Shown here piece after piece: positions 35,341 to 43,840 of a DNA stretch of 64,000 nucleotides. The number at the start of each line of letters is the position of its first letter. Position 1 is the first letter of the stretch. A model generated the notes under the pieces. The model was not told the DNA's origin. It did no database searches and saw only the letters and a list, made by a program, of their open reading frames with translations. Position numbers and translations under genes: made by a program. The stretch is from an uncultured Alcaligenaceae bacterium (GTDB taxonomy: Bacteria > Pseudomonadota > Gammaproteobacteria > Burkholderiales > Burkholderiaceae_B), in contig CALFXX010000073.1 of assembly GCA_937952975.1 (NCBI GenBank), positions 1-64,000 on the forward strand. Direction: 5' to 3'.

Positions 35341-36420
35341 GCGCTTGATCGAGATCGCGCCAAACTTCTCGCTCAGGTCTTTAGGTAAGTTGGCCACACG
35401 GGCGGCCAGCCGCAGGGCAATCTCGCGATATAGGCCGGCTGCTTCGCTTTGCGGGTGCGACACCACAATCGGCTGGCCGGCATCCGCCTGTTCGCGTATG
35501 GCTAGCGCCAACGGCAAGCTACCCAGCCAAGGAGCCTTGTAATCGGTGGCCATGCGCTGCGCCCCACCTTGCCCAAAAATCGGCTCAGCGTGGCCGCACT
35601 GGCTGCATATATGAAGCGCCATGTTTTCAACGATGCCCAAAATAGGAACATGCACCTGCTCAAACATCTTCAACCCCTTACGGGCGTCAAGTAGGGCGAG
35701 GTCTTGGGGCGTGGTCACGATCACCGCCCCCACAACCGGAACGCTCTGTGCCAGTGTCAAAGCGATGTCGCCCGTTCCTGGCGGCATATCGATAATCAGG
35801 TAATCCAGATCATCCCAGGCAGTTTGGCGTAGCAACTGCTCGAGTGCCTGAACCACCATGGGGCCGCGCCAGATGGCGGGCGTATCGTCGTTCATCAAAA
35901 AACCGATCGAATTCGCCTGTAAACCATGGCCCTGGATCGGAATCATTTTCTTACCGTCAAGACTGGCCGGTTTCACTGACACGCCAAGCAACAGCGGCAC
36001 GCTTGGCCCATAAATATCGGCATCCAATAAGCCCACACGGGCGCCGTCAGCTTGTAGCGCTAGGGCCAAATTGACAGCCGTTGTGCTTTTGCCGACCCCA
36101 CCTTTGCCCGAGGCGATCGCAATAATATTGCGCACGCCCTCGACCCGGGTCACACCCTTTTGCACTGCGTGCGCAACGATCTTGGTACCAATATGAACAT
36201 CCGGGCTCGACACCCCCCGCGCCTTGAGCGCGGTATAAATCTGCCCGCGCAAGCGATCGACCTGACTTGCTGCGGGATAGCCTAGCTCAACACGAACGCT
36301 GACATACTCGCCCACGAGTTGGATCTGACTATCTTTAACCACGCCCCCGAGCGGGCGCCCAGTATTCGGGTCAATTATGTTTTCAAGTACCTCGCGTACC
36401 TCAGCCAGCGTTACACTCAT
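35335..36420 (-). CDS. apbC: Iron-sulphur cluster carrier protein ApbC/Mrp
   Basis: This 361-aa P-loop ATPase binds and transfers Fe-S clusters. An N-terminal MIP18/DUF59 domain (MSVTLAEVREVLENIIDPN) is followed by the deviant Walker A ASGKGGVGKSTTAVNLALAL near residues 107-126, LLDADIYGPSVPLLLG, and the cluster-binding C-x2-C motif (HICSQCGHAEPIFG) near residue 272. All key residues are present. Mrp is usually directly divergent from metG in beta- and gammaproteobacteria; here a membrane protein and a chromate-transporter pair lie between them. Confidence 0.96.
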   Translation of the reverse strand: MSVTLAEVREVLENIIDPNTGRPLGGVVKDSQIQLVGEYVSVRVELGYPAASQVDRLRGQIYTALKARGVSSPDVHIGTKIVAHAVQKGVTRVEGVRNIIAIASGKGGVGKSTTAVNLALALQADGARVGLLDADIYGPSVPLLLGVSVKPASLDGKKMIPIQGHGLQANSIGFLMNDDTPAIWRGPMVVQALEQLLRQTAWDDLDYLIIDMPPGTGDIALTLAQSVPVVGAVIVTTPQDLALLDARKGLKMFEQVHVPILGIVENMALHICSQCGHAEPIFGQGGAQRMATDYKAPWLGSLPLALAIREQADAGQPIVVSHPQSEAAGLYREIALRLAARVANLPKDLSEKFGAISIKRV

Positions 36421-36462
36421 GGGTATTCCTCTGCAATTTGTCCCCTATTTTAGGCTTGCAAC

Positions 36463-36732
36463 ATGGTTGTTCTGCTTCAACGACTGCTCAGGTTGGTGGC
36501 GTTTGTCTTCGTCGCATTAATAGGCATGTTTATGGCCGTTGTATTTGTCGCCTCTACCATTGTGGCGGTGGCGATTCTGGTCGTGGTGGCCCGCTTACGT
36601 GGCAAAACCTTCTCAGCCAAAGAGTATTGGATGGCGCGAAGCGCGCGCCGCAAGCCAATCATGAAGACAGGGCCTTTTTCAACAAAAAACAGCGCCGATG
36701 TCACCGACGTCAAAGCGCGCGATATTTCGTAG
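36463..36732 (+). CDS. Small membrane protein
   Basis: This 89-aa protein has a long hydrophobic stretch, residues 10-45 (VAFVFVALIGMFMAVVFVAS onward), which would form one or two transmembrane helices, then a basic cytoplasmic tail with RLRGKTFSAKEYWMARSAR. I do not recognise a named family. The hydrophobic profile and the position 42 bp from the divergent apbC start support a real gene. It precedes the chromate-transporter pair by 90 bp but need not be related to it. Confidence 0.6.
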   Translation: MVVLLQRLLRLVAFVFVALIGMFMAVVFVASTIVAVAILVVVARLRGKTFSAKEYWMARSARRKPIMKTGPFSTKNSADVTDVKARDIS

Positions 36733-36821
36733 ACCTGCCCGCCTGCCGTGTATCGACCACCGCTTCCACTACATGTATTTGACTTATTTTGGTGCCGAGT
36801 AATGCTCAGCGCCCTTCGCTT

Positions 36822-37370
36822 ATGAATACTTCTCCTCGCTCAATCAGTTTGTTTGAACTGTTTAAAGGTTTCGCCACCATCGGCCTCCTAGGTTTTGGCG
36901 GGGTTGCCGTCATGGCTCGCCATGTCATCGTCGAACAATACAAATGGCTCACTGACAAAGAGTACGCGACCATTTTAGGGATGGGGCAAGTGTTACCTGG
37001 TGCCAATGTTGTCAACGCCTCAGTGGTCATTGGCGACCGTTTTCAAGGGCCCAAGGGGTCAATTGTCTGCGTGCTAGGCATCATGGTGCTGCCCATCGCG
37101 ATTTTGCTGGTATTTGCGATGCTGTACGACAAGTTTGGTCAGCTACCCGCCGTAAGCGTAGCGCTGTCTGGGGCCGGCGCTGCCGCCGCTGGAATGGTCC
37201 TCGCCACCGGTCTCAAAATGGCCATCAAGGTCAAACTCGACTTAGCGGGTTGGTTGATTGTCGGCTTCGCAATTTTAGGGATTTTGATCTTGCGCGTGCC
37301 CATGGTCTATGTGGTGCTGGCTTTGATCCCTGTCGCTCTCATCGTCACAGCGTGGTTGGGTAAAAAATGA
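36822..37370 (+). CDS. Chromate transporter, first half (short-chain ChrA)
   Basis: This 182-aa membrane protein is a single-domain (short-chain) ChrA. It shows the CHR motifs LFKGFATIGLLGFGGVAVMARH, GMGQVLPGANVVNASVVIGDRFQG and repeated hydrophobic helices. CHR proteins export chromate driven by the membrane potential; many short-chain pairs have unproven substrates. The ATG at 36822 is used because the conserved N-terminus follows it. Its stop overlaps the second-half gene's start by 4 nt, consistent with two subunits made together as a heterodimer. Confidence 0.88.
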   Translation: MNTSPRSISLFELFKGFATIGLLGFGGVAVMARHVIVEQYKWLTDKEYATILGMGQVLPGANVVNASVVIGDRFQGPKGSIVCVLGIMVLPIAILLVFAMLYDKFGQLPAVSVALSGAGAAAAGMVLATGLKMAIKVKLDLAGWLIVGFAILGILILRVPMVYVVLALIPVALIVTAWLGKK

Positions 37371-37918
37371 ACGAACCTAGCGTCTTAGGCCAATTAGCCC
37401 GCAGTTTCGCGATGATTTCACTAATCGCCATTGGCGGCATCAATGCTGTGCTTCCGGCGCTTCGCGACGTCGTGGTCGACTCGATGCATTGGATGGATGA
37501 CGCCACGTTTATGCAACTGTTTGCTGTCACGCAGATCACTCCCGGCCCCAACGTTGTAATCGTCAGTCTGGTTGGATGGCAAGTGGCAGGCTTTTCTGGG
37601 CTGCTTGTGGCCACGCTCGCTATGCTGGTGCCCGCCTGCCTACTCGCCTTTTTCATCGGGCGCGTTGCCAGCAGGCTTGAGGGCAGCAAAGGCCTGCGTC
37701 TGGCGCAAAATGCCTTGGTGCCCGTCGCAATCGGCCTGATCCTCTCTGGTGGCTTAGATTTAAGCCACGCCGCTTACCGAGGCTGGTTGACGCCTTTGAT
37801 CGTGGCTGCCAATGTCGCCGGCATTCTGTTTACCAAACTCAACCCCGTTTGGGGGTTGATGGCCAGCGCAGTCGTCGCCTTGGCTGCGCATTATTCTGGC
37901 TTATTTGTGTTGGCCTAA
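37367..37918 (+). CDS. Chromate transporter, second half (short-chain ChrA)
   Basis: This 183-aa protein is the partner CHR domain, with LARSFAMISLIAIGGINAVLPALRDVVV, QLFAVTQITPGPNVVIVSLVGWQVAG and further transmembrane helices. The GPN motif is preserved in both halves. It starts inside the first gene's stop codon (ATGA). The pair occupies the space between apbC and metG that is normally short, which points to insertion of the locus. No chromate regulator (ChrB) is adjacent. Confidence 0.88.
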   Translation: MNEPSVLGQLARSFAMISLIAIGGINAVLPALRDVVVDSMHWMDDATFMQLFAVTQITPGPNVVIVSLVGWQVAGFSGLLVATLAMLVPACLLAFFIGRVASRLEGSKGLRLAQNALVPVAIGLILSGGLDLSHAAYRGWLTPLIVAANVAGILFTKLNPVWGLMASAVVALAAHYSGLFVLA

Positions 37919-38074
37919 GCCGCAACCGAGTTGGTGCCAAAACGCAATCCCGCCTGAGTCAACGACCAATTTAGATACCCTTGGTGTCGGCACTCTTTAA
38001 GTTGCGCCTGAGCGGGGAGAGTTTTTGCGCCTTCCGTTAAACTTGTTAGCTTGATTCCCTTACCAGCGTCCGCC

Positions 38075-40177
38075 ATGTCTCGCACCCTGTTCGTCACCAC
38101 CGCCCTTCCTTACGCCAATGGATCGTTTCACATTGGCCATATTATGGAATATATCCAGGCCGACATTTGGGTACGAGCGATGCGCATGGCTGGCCATACC
38201 GTGCACTTTGTGGGCGCTGACGACACCCACGGCGCACCCATCATGCTCAAGGCCGAAGCCGAAGGCATCACGCCTAAGCAACTGGTCGAACGCATTGGCG
38301 CCGAGCGCCCTCAGTACCTGAAGGGCTTTCAAATTGAATTTGATCACTGGCATTCGACTGATTCAGCTGAAAACGTTGAGTTGTCGCAAGACATCTATCG
38401 CAACTTACGCGCAGCAGGTCTGATCAACACTCGCGAAATCGAACAGTTTTACGACCCCGTCAAAGGGATGTTTCTGGCAGATCGTTACATCAAGGGCGAA
38501 TGCCCCAAGTGCCACGCCAAAGATCAGTATGGCGACTCGTGCGAGGTCTGTGGGGCGGTGTACGCACCGACCGACCTCATTGATCCCTACTCAACGCTCA
38601 CCAAAGCACGACCTGTACTCAAAACCTCCGAGCATTTTTTCTTTCAGTTATCTGACCCGCGTTGTATCGAGTTTTTACAAAAATGGACGACCGGCAGCAA
38701 CGCTCAGGGTAATAAGCATTTGCAAGCTGAAATCTTGGCTAAAACGCGCGAATGGCTGGGCAACGGCGACGAAAAAGCCAACTTGGGCGATTGGGATATT
38801 TCGCGCGATGCACCCTATTTTGGAATTGAGATTCCTGATGCACCGGGCAAATATTTTTATGTGTGGCTTGATGCCCCCGTTGGATATCTTGCCTCACTGA
38901 AATCGTATTGCACCAAAATTGGCATCGACTTTGAGGCACTGCTGGATCCCAACGGGACGACCGAACAGGTGCACTTTATCGGCAAAGACATTGTGTATTT
39001 TCACGCTCTGTTTTGGCCCGCGACGCTACAGTTTTCAGGCCGTAAAACACCCGACCAAATCAATGTGCATGGATTTATTACGGTCAGCGGCGAAAAAATG
39101 TCAAAAAGCCGTGGCACGGGGATCTCGCCTTTGCGCTACCTTGAACTCGGCATGAATGCCGAATGGATGCGCTATTACATCGCCGCTAAGCTCAATGCCC
39201 GTGTTGAAGACATTGACTTTAATCCTGATGATTTCATTGCTCGTGTCAATAGCGATTTGGTGGGCAAGTACATCAACATTGCAAGTCGCGCAGCCAACTT
39301 CATTAGCAAATATTTTGAAGGGCAGCTTGCCTACCCTGACGATGCTGCCTTATTGGGCAGCAACTGGGCACAAGCTGCAGACCGCATTCGCGCTGATCTT
39401 GAGGCGCGCGAATATGGGCGCGCCATTCGCGAAATCATGGCGCATGCTGATCAAATCAACCAAGCCTTTGACGCGGCCCAACCTTGGTTGATCGCAAAAA
39501 CCTTGGCGTCTGCCGAGCCCTCGCAGCGCGCGGCACTACAACACATCTGTTCGTCGGCGCTAGCGGGTTTCAAAGCACTCTCTGTGATGTTGGCACCGAT
39601 TTTGCCCGCGTTGTCGCAACGTGTTGCCACTGAACTGTTTGGCCAAACCAGTCATTTTGTCTGGGCCGATGCAGGCGTATTGCCAACCCAAATCAATCCC
39701 TTCAAGCATCTGATGCAACGGGTTGAACCGACCATGCTCGATGAGCTCTTTGAGATCCCAGCACAAGCAGCGGCCGGCAATCTTGCAGAGGTTTCCAATC
39801 ACGCAGCTGTCGCCCCAGGTGGCGAGCCGCTTGCCCCCACCATCACAATTGATGACTTCGTCAAAATAGACTTGCGCGTCGCGCGCATCATCAATTGTGA
39901 GCAAGTCGAGGGCTCGACCAAGCTATTAAGACTGACACTCGATGTAGGCGAAGGCCGACTGCGCAATGTGTTTTCTGGGATCAAGTCTGCCTACACACCC
40001 GAGCAACTGATTGGCCGTCTCACGGTCGTTGTTGCCAACCTAGCACCACGCAAGATGAAGTTTGGGGTGTCTGAGGGCATGGTGCTAGCAGCCAGCCATT
40101 TTGACGACAAAGTCGACAGCGGTATCTATGTGCTCGATCCGTCGTCAGGTGCCCAGCCAGGCATGAGGATTCATTGA
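38075..40177 (+). CDS. metG: Methionyl-tRNA synthetase
   Basis: MetG charges initiator and elongator tRNA-Met. The 700-aa protein starts MSRTLFVTTALPYANGSFHIGH (ATG at 38075), containing the HIGH-type motif. A zinc knuckle (CPKCHAKDQYGDSCEVC) lies near residues 145-165, the KMSKS loop (GEKMSKSRGTG) near 340, and a C-terminal tRNA-binding OB domain (TIDDFVKIDLRVARIINCEQVEGSTKLLRL) near 595-700 that dimerises the enzyme. A leftward in-frame TTG extension is unlikely. Confidence 0.98.
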   Translation: MSRTLFVTTALPYANGSFHIGHIMEYIQADIWVRAMRMAGHTVHFVGADDTHGAPIMLKAEAEGITPKQLVERIGAERPQYLKGFQIEFDHWHSTDSAENVELSQDIYRNLRAAGLINTREIEQFYDPVKGMFLADRYIKGECPKCHAKDQYGDSCEVCGAVYAPTDLIDPYSTLTKARPVLKTSEHFFFQLSDPRCIEFLQKWTTGSNAQGNKHLQAEILAKTREWLGNGDEKANLGDWDISRDAPYFGIEIPDAPGKYFYVWLDAPVGYLASLKSYCTKIGIDFEALLDPNGTTEQVHFIGKDIVYFHALFWPATLQFSGRKTPDQINVHGFITVSGEKMSKSRGTGISPLRYLELGMNAEWMRYYIAAKLNARVEDIDFNPDDFIARVNSDLVGKYINIASRAANFISKYFEGQLAYPDDAALLGSNWAQAADRIRADLEAREYGRAIREIMAHADQINQAFDAAQPWLIAKTLASAEPSQRAALQHICSSALAGFKALSVMLAPILPALSQRVATELFGQTSHFVWADAGVLPTQINPFKHLMQRVEPTMLDELFEIPAQAAAGNLAEVSNHAAVAPGGEPLAPTITIDDFVKIDLRVARIINCEQVEGSTKLLRLTLDVGEGRLRNVFSGIKSAYTPEQLIGRLTVVVANLAPRKMKFGVSEGMVLAASHFDDKVDSGIYVLDPSSGAQPGMRIH

Positions 40178-40237
40178 CATGACGAAAGGCTAGGCGGATT
40201 GGGTCGCAACGGCATATCCGCACACATTCATTCAGAC

Positions 40238-40311
40238 TGGAGCGGGTGATGGGAATCGAACCCACGCCTGAGGCTTGGGAAGCCGCCGTTCTGCCATTGA
40301 ACTACACCCGC
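40238..40311 (-). tRNA. tRNA-Gly (anticodon CCC)
   Basis: The minus strand gives the acceptor GCGGGTG / CACCCGC, D-arm TAGTTCAATGGCAGAA, anticodon loop TTCCCAA (anticodon CCC), T-arm GTGGGTTCGATTCCCAT, and an encoded CCA. The anticodon stem is GCGGC against GCCTC, leaving one C-U mismatch at the second pair. A TATAAT -10 lies 22 bp upstream. Confidence 0.93.
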
Positions 40312-40332
40312 TCTGGCGCTCAGTCGAAGCGA

Positions 40333-40338
40333 ATTATA
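40333..40338 (-). promoter_or_regulatory. -10 element of the tRNA-Gly promoter
   Basis: A perfect TATAAT on the minus strand lies 22 bp before the tRNA-Gly 5' end. No good -35 hexamer is visible at 16-18 bp. Confidence 0.5.
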
Positions 40339-40395
40339 CGAGATCATCGCTAAACCGTCTGACAGACTGGGGCGGCAGCCACTACAATGCTCGGC

Positions 40396-40596
40396 ATGGA
40401 AATCGTACTCAATGGTCAGGCAAAGAAATTAGCCGGCCCCCTCTCTGTCGCCGCACTTGTTGCCGAGCTTGGTTTTACCGGCAAACGGATCGCCGTTGAA
40501 CGCAATGGCGAGATCGTGCCAAAAAGCACGTACGCTCAAGTCATGATCGCTGCTGCCGATCGCCTCGAAATCGTCGTCGCCGTGGGCGGAGGCTAA
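40396..40596 (+). CDS. thiS: Sulphur carrier protein ThiS
   Basis: This 66-aa ubiquitin-like protein, adenylated and thiocarboxylated at its C-terminus, donates sulphur for the thiazole of thiamine. It starts MEIVLNGQAKKLAG and ends with the required Gly-Gly (AVGGG). The upstream in-frame ATG at 40387 would add three residues. Thiazole synthase ThiG, its acceptor partner, is not encoded next to it: trmB follows after 2 bp. Confidence 0.9.
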   Translation: MEIVLNGQAKKLAGPLSVAALVAELGFTGKRIAVERNGEIVPKSTYAQVMIAAADRLEIVVAVGGG

Positions 40597-40598
40597 GC

Positions 40599-41267
40599 AT
40601 GCACCCAACCCATATTCGTAGTTTTGTAAATCGACGCAGCCATATTACGCAAGGTCAACAAGAGGCAATCGACGCCTTTTTAACCAAGTGGTCGTTGGCC
40701 TATCGCCCTAGTCTGTTGAGCCTGACTGAGACCTTTGAACGCGAGGCCCCCACGATTCTTGAAATCGGCTTCGGCATGGGTGAAACCACCGAAAAAATAG
40801 CGCTTGCGCGGCCTGACGATAATTTTTTAGGTGTCGAAGTCTTTAACGCTGGTGTTGGCGCTCTACTCAAGCGCATTGAGGCATCCAATCTCAACAATAT
40901 TCGTATTATTCAACACGATGCCGTTGAGGTCTTGCGCGACATGCTCGCCCCGCAAAGCCTGGCGGGCGTACATATTTATTTTCCGGATCCCTGGCCCAAA
41001 ACTCGCCACCATAAACGGCGTTTAATCCAACCGCCGTTAGTTGAGTTATTGGCGAGTCGAATGGCACCAGGCGCATATATTCATTGCGCAACTGACTGGG
41101 AACACTACGCCGAGCAAATGCTGGCGGTACTGTCGGCCGAAACAAGTCTGCAAAACACCTGCGAGAGCTTTGCACCACGGCCTGAGTTCAGGCCACTTAC
41201 CAAATTTGAAAACCGCGGCTTACGTTTAGGCCACGGTGTTTGGGATGTGATTTTTAAAAAACGTTAG
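40599..41267 (+). CDS. trmB: tRNA (guanine-N7-)-methyltransferase
   Basis: TrmB methylates G46 in the tRNA variable loop using SAM. The 222-aa protein has the SAM site LEIGFGMGETTEKIALARPDDNFLGVEVF near residues 50-78, the substrate motif IYFPDPWPKTRHHKRRLI near 128-145, and the C-terminal TKFENRGLRLGHGVWDVIF. It starts 2 bp after thiS and its stop overlaps the convergent ffh stop by 4 nt. Confidence 0.97.
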   Translation: MHPTHIRSFVNRRSHITQGQQEAIDAFLTKWSLAYRPSLLSLTETFEREAPTILEIGFGMGETTEKIALARPDDNFLGVEVFNAGVGALLKRIEASNLNNIRIIQHDAVEVLRDMLAPQSLAGVHIYFPDPWPKTRHHKRRLIQPPLVELLASRMAPGAYIHCATDWEHYAEQMLAVLSAETSLQNTCESFAPRPEFRPLTKFENRGLRLGHGVWDVIFKKR

Positions 41268-42676
41268 CGCCCAAAACCGCCAAGCTTACCTAGGTTTTTC
41301 ATGCCACCCATGGCGCGCATCATCTTGGCCATCCCGCCCTTTTTCATCTGCTTCATCATGCCCTGCATTTGCTCAAACTGATTAAGCATACGGTTGACCT
41401 CTTGCACGGGCACGCCGGCCCCCGCCGCGATGCGACGCTTGCGCGACGCTTTGAGAAGCTCTGGCTTGCTACGCTCAAGAGGCGTCATCGAGTTGATGAT
41501 GCCCTCGGTGCGGCGCATTTGCTTTTCGGCCTGACCGCTTTGCAACTGGCCCGCTGCTTGCGCAAACTGAGCAGGCAGTTTTTCAAGCATTGAACTCATG
41601 TCCCCCATTTTTTTAACCTGAGCCAGCTGATCTTTAAAGTCGTTTAAATCAAACTTATCGCCCGACTTAATTTTTGCCGCAAGCTTGTTGGCCTCGGCGA
41701 CATCAATATTTTGCTGAGCCTGCTCAACGAGCGACAAAATATCGCCCATGCCCAATACCCGCTGGGCCATACGCTCAGGGTGAAACGGCTCAAGACCATC
41801 AAGTTTTTCAGAGACCCCCACAAACTTTAAAGGCTTACCTGTGACGTGACGCACCGATAAAGCTGCGCCACCGCGCGCATCACCGTCAAGCTTGGTTAGT
41901 ACAACGCCAGTTAACGGTAGGGCGTCAGCAAAAGCACGCGCCGTATTCACGGCGTCTTGACCCTGCATGGCGTCAACGACAAAAAGCGTTTCGATCGGAT
42001 TGAGCACGTCGTGTAAAAGACGAATTTCGCGCATCATCTCTTCGTCGATACCTAAACGGCCGGCCGTATCGACAATCAGCACGTCAAAGTGATGGCGTTT
42101 GGCGTAATCAAGCGCCGAGCGTGCAATATCGACAGGCTTTTGAGTCGCGTCAGAGGCAATCCATTCAACACCCACTTGGCCTGCGACTGTTTTTAGCTGT
42201 TCAATTGCAGCCGGGCGATAAACGTCAGCACTCACCACTGCAACTTTTTTCTTGCCCGTTTTGCGACCATGCGCAACGTGACCGCCTTCGGTCAGCCAGC
42301 GCGCTAATTTACCGGTGGTCGTCGTTTTACCTGCGCCCTGCAAGCCGGCCATCAAAATGATTGCCGGCGGTTGCATCGCCAAAGACAATTCGCTGGAGTC
42401 AGGCCCAAGGTCGCCCCCCATCAGTGCCGTCAACTCACGGTGCACCACACCGACTAAGGCCTGGCCTGGTGACAGGCTACCAACGACCTCGGCGCCCAAG
42501 GCCTTTTCTTTAACATTTGCCACAAACTCGCGCACGACTGGCAACGAGACGTCGGCCTCGAGCAGGGCTAAACGTACCTCGCGCAACATCTCTTGCGTGT
42601 TGGCTTCGGTCAGACGGGCTTCGCCCCGAATAGTCTTGACGACTCGGGATAGTCGTTGGGTTAGATTTTCAAGCAT
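41264..42676 (-). CDS. ffh: Signal recognition particle protein Ffh
   Basis: Ffh binds 4.5S RNA and signal sequences and targets membrane proteins to FtsY/SecYEG. The 470-aa protein has the N domain, the GTPase domain (Walker A GLQGAGKTTTTGKLARWL near residue 108; DTAGRLGIDEEMM; TKLDGDARGG; KFVGVSEK), and the methionine-rich M domain (MKQMKKGGMAKMMRAMGGM) at the C-terminus. It is divergent from the cytochrome c assembly gene, the normal betaproteobacterial arrangement. Confidence 0.98.
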   Translation of the reverse strand: MLENLTQRLSRVVKTIRGEARLTEANTQEMLREVRLALLEADVSLPVVREFVANVKEKALGAEVVGSLSPGQALVGVVHRELTALMGGDLGPDSSELSLAMQPPAIILMAGLQGAGKTTTTGKLARWLTEGGHVAHGRKTGKKKVAVVSADVYRPAAIEQLKTVAGQVGVEWIASDATQKPVDIARSALDYAKRHHFDVLIVDTAGRLGIDEEMMREIRLLHDVLNPIETLFVVDAMQGQDAVNTARAFADALPLTGVVLTKLDGDARGGAALSVRHVTGKPLKFVGVSEKLDGLEPFHPERMAQRVLGMGDILSLVEQAQQNIDVAEANKLAAKIKSGDKFDLNDFKDQLAQVKKMGDMSSMLEKLPAQFAQAAGQLQSGQAEKQMRRTEGIINSMTPLERSKPELLKASRKRRIAAGAGVPVQEVNRMLNQFEQMQGMMKQMKKGGMAKMMRAMGGMKNLGKLGGFGR

Positions 42677-42704
42677 GGCAACCGTTTCGATTTACACTAG
42701 ACAC

Positions 42705-43559
42705 ATGTCTGCCCCCATTGTATTTCACTCGCTCGCCGCTTTGGCCTATTTACTACTGGCCCTTGTGCTTTGGCGACGTTTTGCAGCCAGCCAGCCGACC
42801 ATGCAGGTCGGACAGTTGGCACGAATCGCTCTGCTTGCAGCGATCGTGCTGCATGGCTACGCGTTGCATCGGTCGATTGTGCTGGATCAGCGCCTGCAAC
42901 TGAGTTGGGCGCTAGCGTTATCAACAGCGGTTTGGCTGGGCATGATCGTTTTTTGGCTTGAAAGCTTAATTATCCGAATCGATGGCCTTCAACTCCTGCT
43001 ATTACCGGCGGGTGCTCTTAGCTGCCTGCTGGTGGCCTTGTTTCCAAAAGAGCAGCTAGTCGCCCACGCGGTCGATCCCGCCCTGCGTATTCACTTGCTG
43101 ATAGCGCTTTCAGCGTACGGATTGGTCACGATCGCGGCGCTGCAAGCGATCTTGATGTCGGCCATCGACCGCCGACTGCATTTTCCGCTGGCAGCGGCGC
43201 GCGAAAATAAAGGCTTAAGCGTCGTACTCGGCCGTATATTAGACGCACAGCCGCCTTTACTTGCTCAAGAACAGGTGCTCTTTCGGGTGATCTGGGTCGC
43301 CTTCGCTTTACTCAGCTTCGCTGTGCTTTCGGGTTCTTTAATTTCGGTAGCGGCTACCGGCAAATGGCTACCGTTTGATCACAAAACCATCTTCACCCTG
43401 TTGTCGTGGCTCACGTTCGGGATTTTATTAATCGGACGCTATACACGTGGCTGGCGCGGGCGGATTGCGTTGCGATACACCCTGCTTGGCTTTGCCTTCA
43501 TCGTGCTCTCGTACACCGGTAGCCGTTTTGTTGTTGAAGTCATTTTGCAGAGAAACTAA
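42705..43559 (+). CDS. CcsA/YpjD-like cytochrome c assembly membrane protein
   Basis: This 284-aa protein has about eight hydrophobic segments and the CcmF/CcsA superfamily pattern in its second half (LSFAVLSGSLISVAATGKWLPFDHKTIFTLLSWLTFGILLIGRYTRGWRGRIALRYTLLGF). YpjD-type members sit next to ffh in many proteobacteria, and their exact role in haem handling is unproven. The ATG at 42705 is preferred; an in-frame ATG at 42675 overlaps the ffh start codon. The frame stays open far upstream inside ffh antisense, which is not meaningful. Confidence 0.88.
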   Translation: MSAPIVFHSLAALAYLLLALVLWRRFAASQPTMQVGQLARIALLAAIVLHGYALHRSIVLDQRLQLSWALALSTAVWLGMIVFWLESLIIRIDGLQLLLLPAGALSCLLVALFPKEQLVAHAVDPALRIHLLIALSAYGLVTIAALQAILMSAIDRRLHFPLAAARENKGLSVVLGRILDAQPPLLAQEQVLFRVIWVAFALLSFAVLSGSLISVAATGKWLPFDHKTIFTLLSWLTFGILLIGRYTRGWRGRIALRYTLLGFAFIVLSYTGSRFVVEVILQRN

Positions 43560-43819
43560 TGGGTAAAGCTCTTTTTTGGCTCGCAATCTTTATTGGCAGT
43601 ATTTTTATCACGCGCCTCTTGGCCATCCAGGCAGCCAAAAAGCGTCGCCCGCCCCCGCAAGCGCCCTCCAAACAAAGTCAAGCCTCGGCAAGCTCTGAGA
43701 CAATGGTGCGCTGCGCGCACTGTGGTGTGCACTTACCTCGCTCAGAGGCTTCACTGATCAATCAAAATACCTGGTGCAGCCCGGCACACGCTCAACTTGG
43801 TGTGCGCAACAGAGACTAA
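43559..43819 (+). CDS. PP0621 family protein
   Basis: This 86-aa protein has an N-terminal membrane anchor (ALFWLAIFIGSIFITRLLAIQ) and a C-terminal small domain with cysteines in CAHCGVHLPRSEA and TWCSPAH, probably a zinc-binding knuckle. The PP0621 family has this architecture and is usually found between the ccsA-like gene and ampD, as here. Its start codon overlaps the preceding stop (TAATG). Function is unknown. Confidence 0.8.
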   Translation: MGKALFWLAIFIGSIFITRLLAIQAAKKRRPPPQAPSKQSQASASSETMVRCAHCGVHLPRSEASLINQNTWCSPAHAQLGVRNRD

Positions 43820-43840
43820 GCCAACAGCGCACCCCCACCG

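Noticed and set aside
42315..42704. N-terminal extension of the cytochrome c assembly gene
   Set aside because: The frame is open upstream only because it runs antisense through the 5' half of ffh; the membrane protein's natural start is the ATG at 42705.
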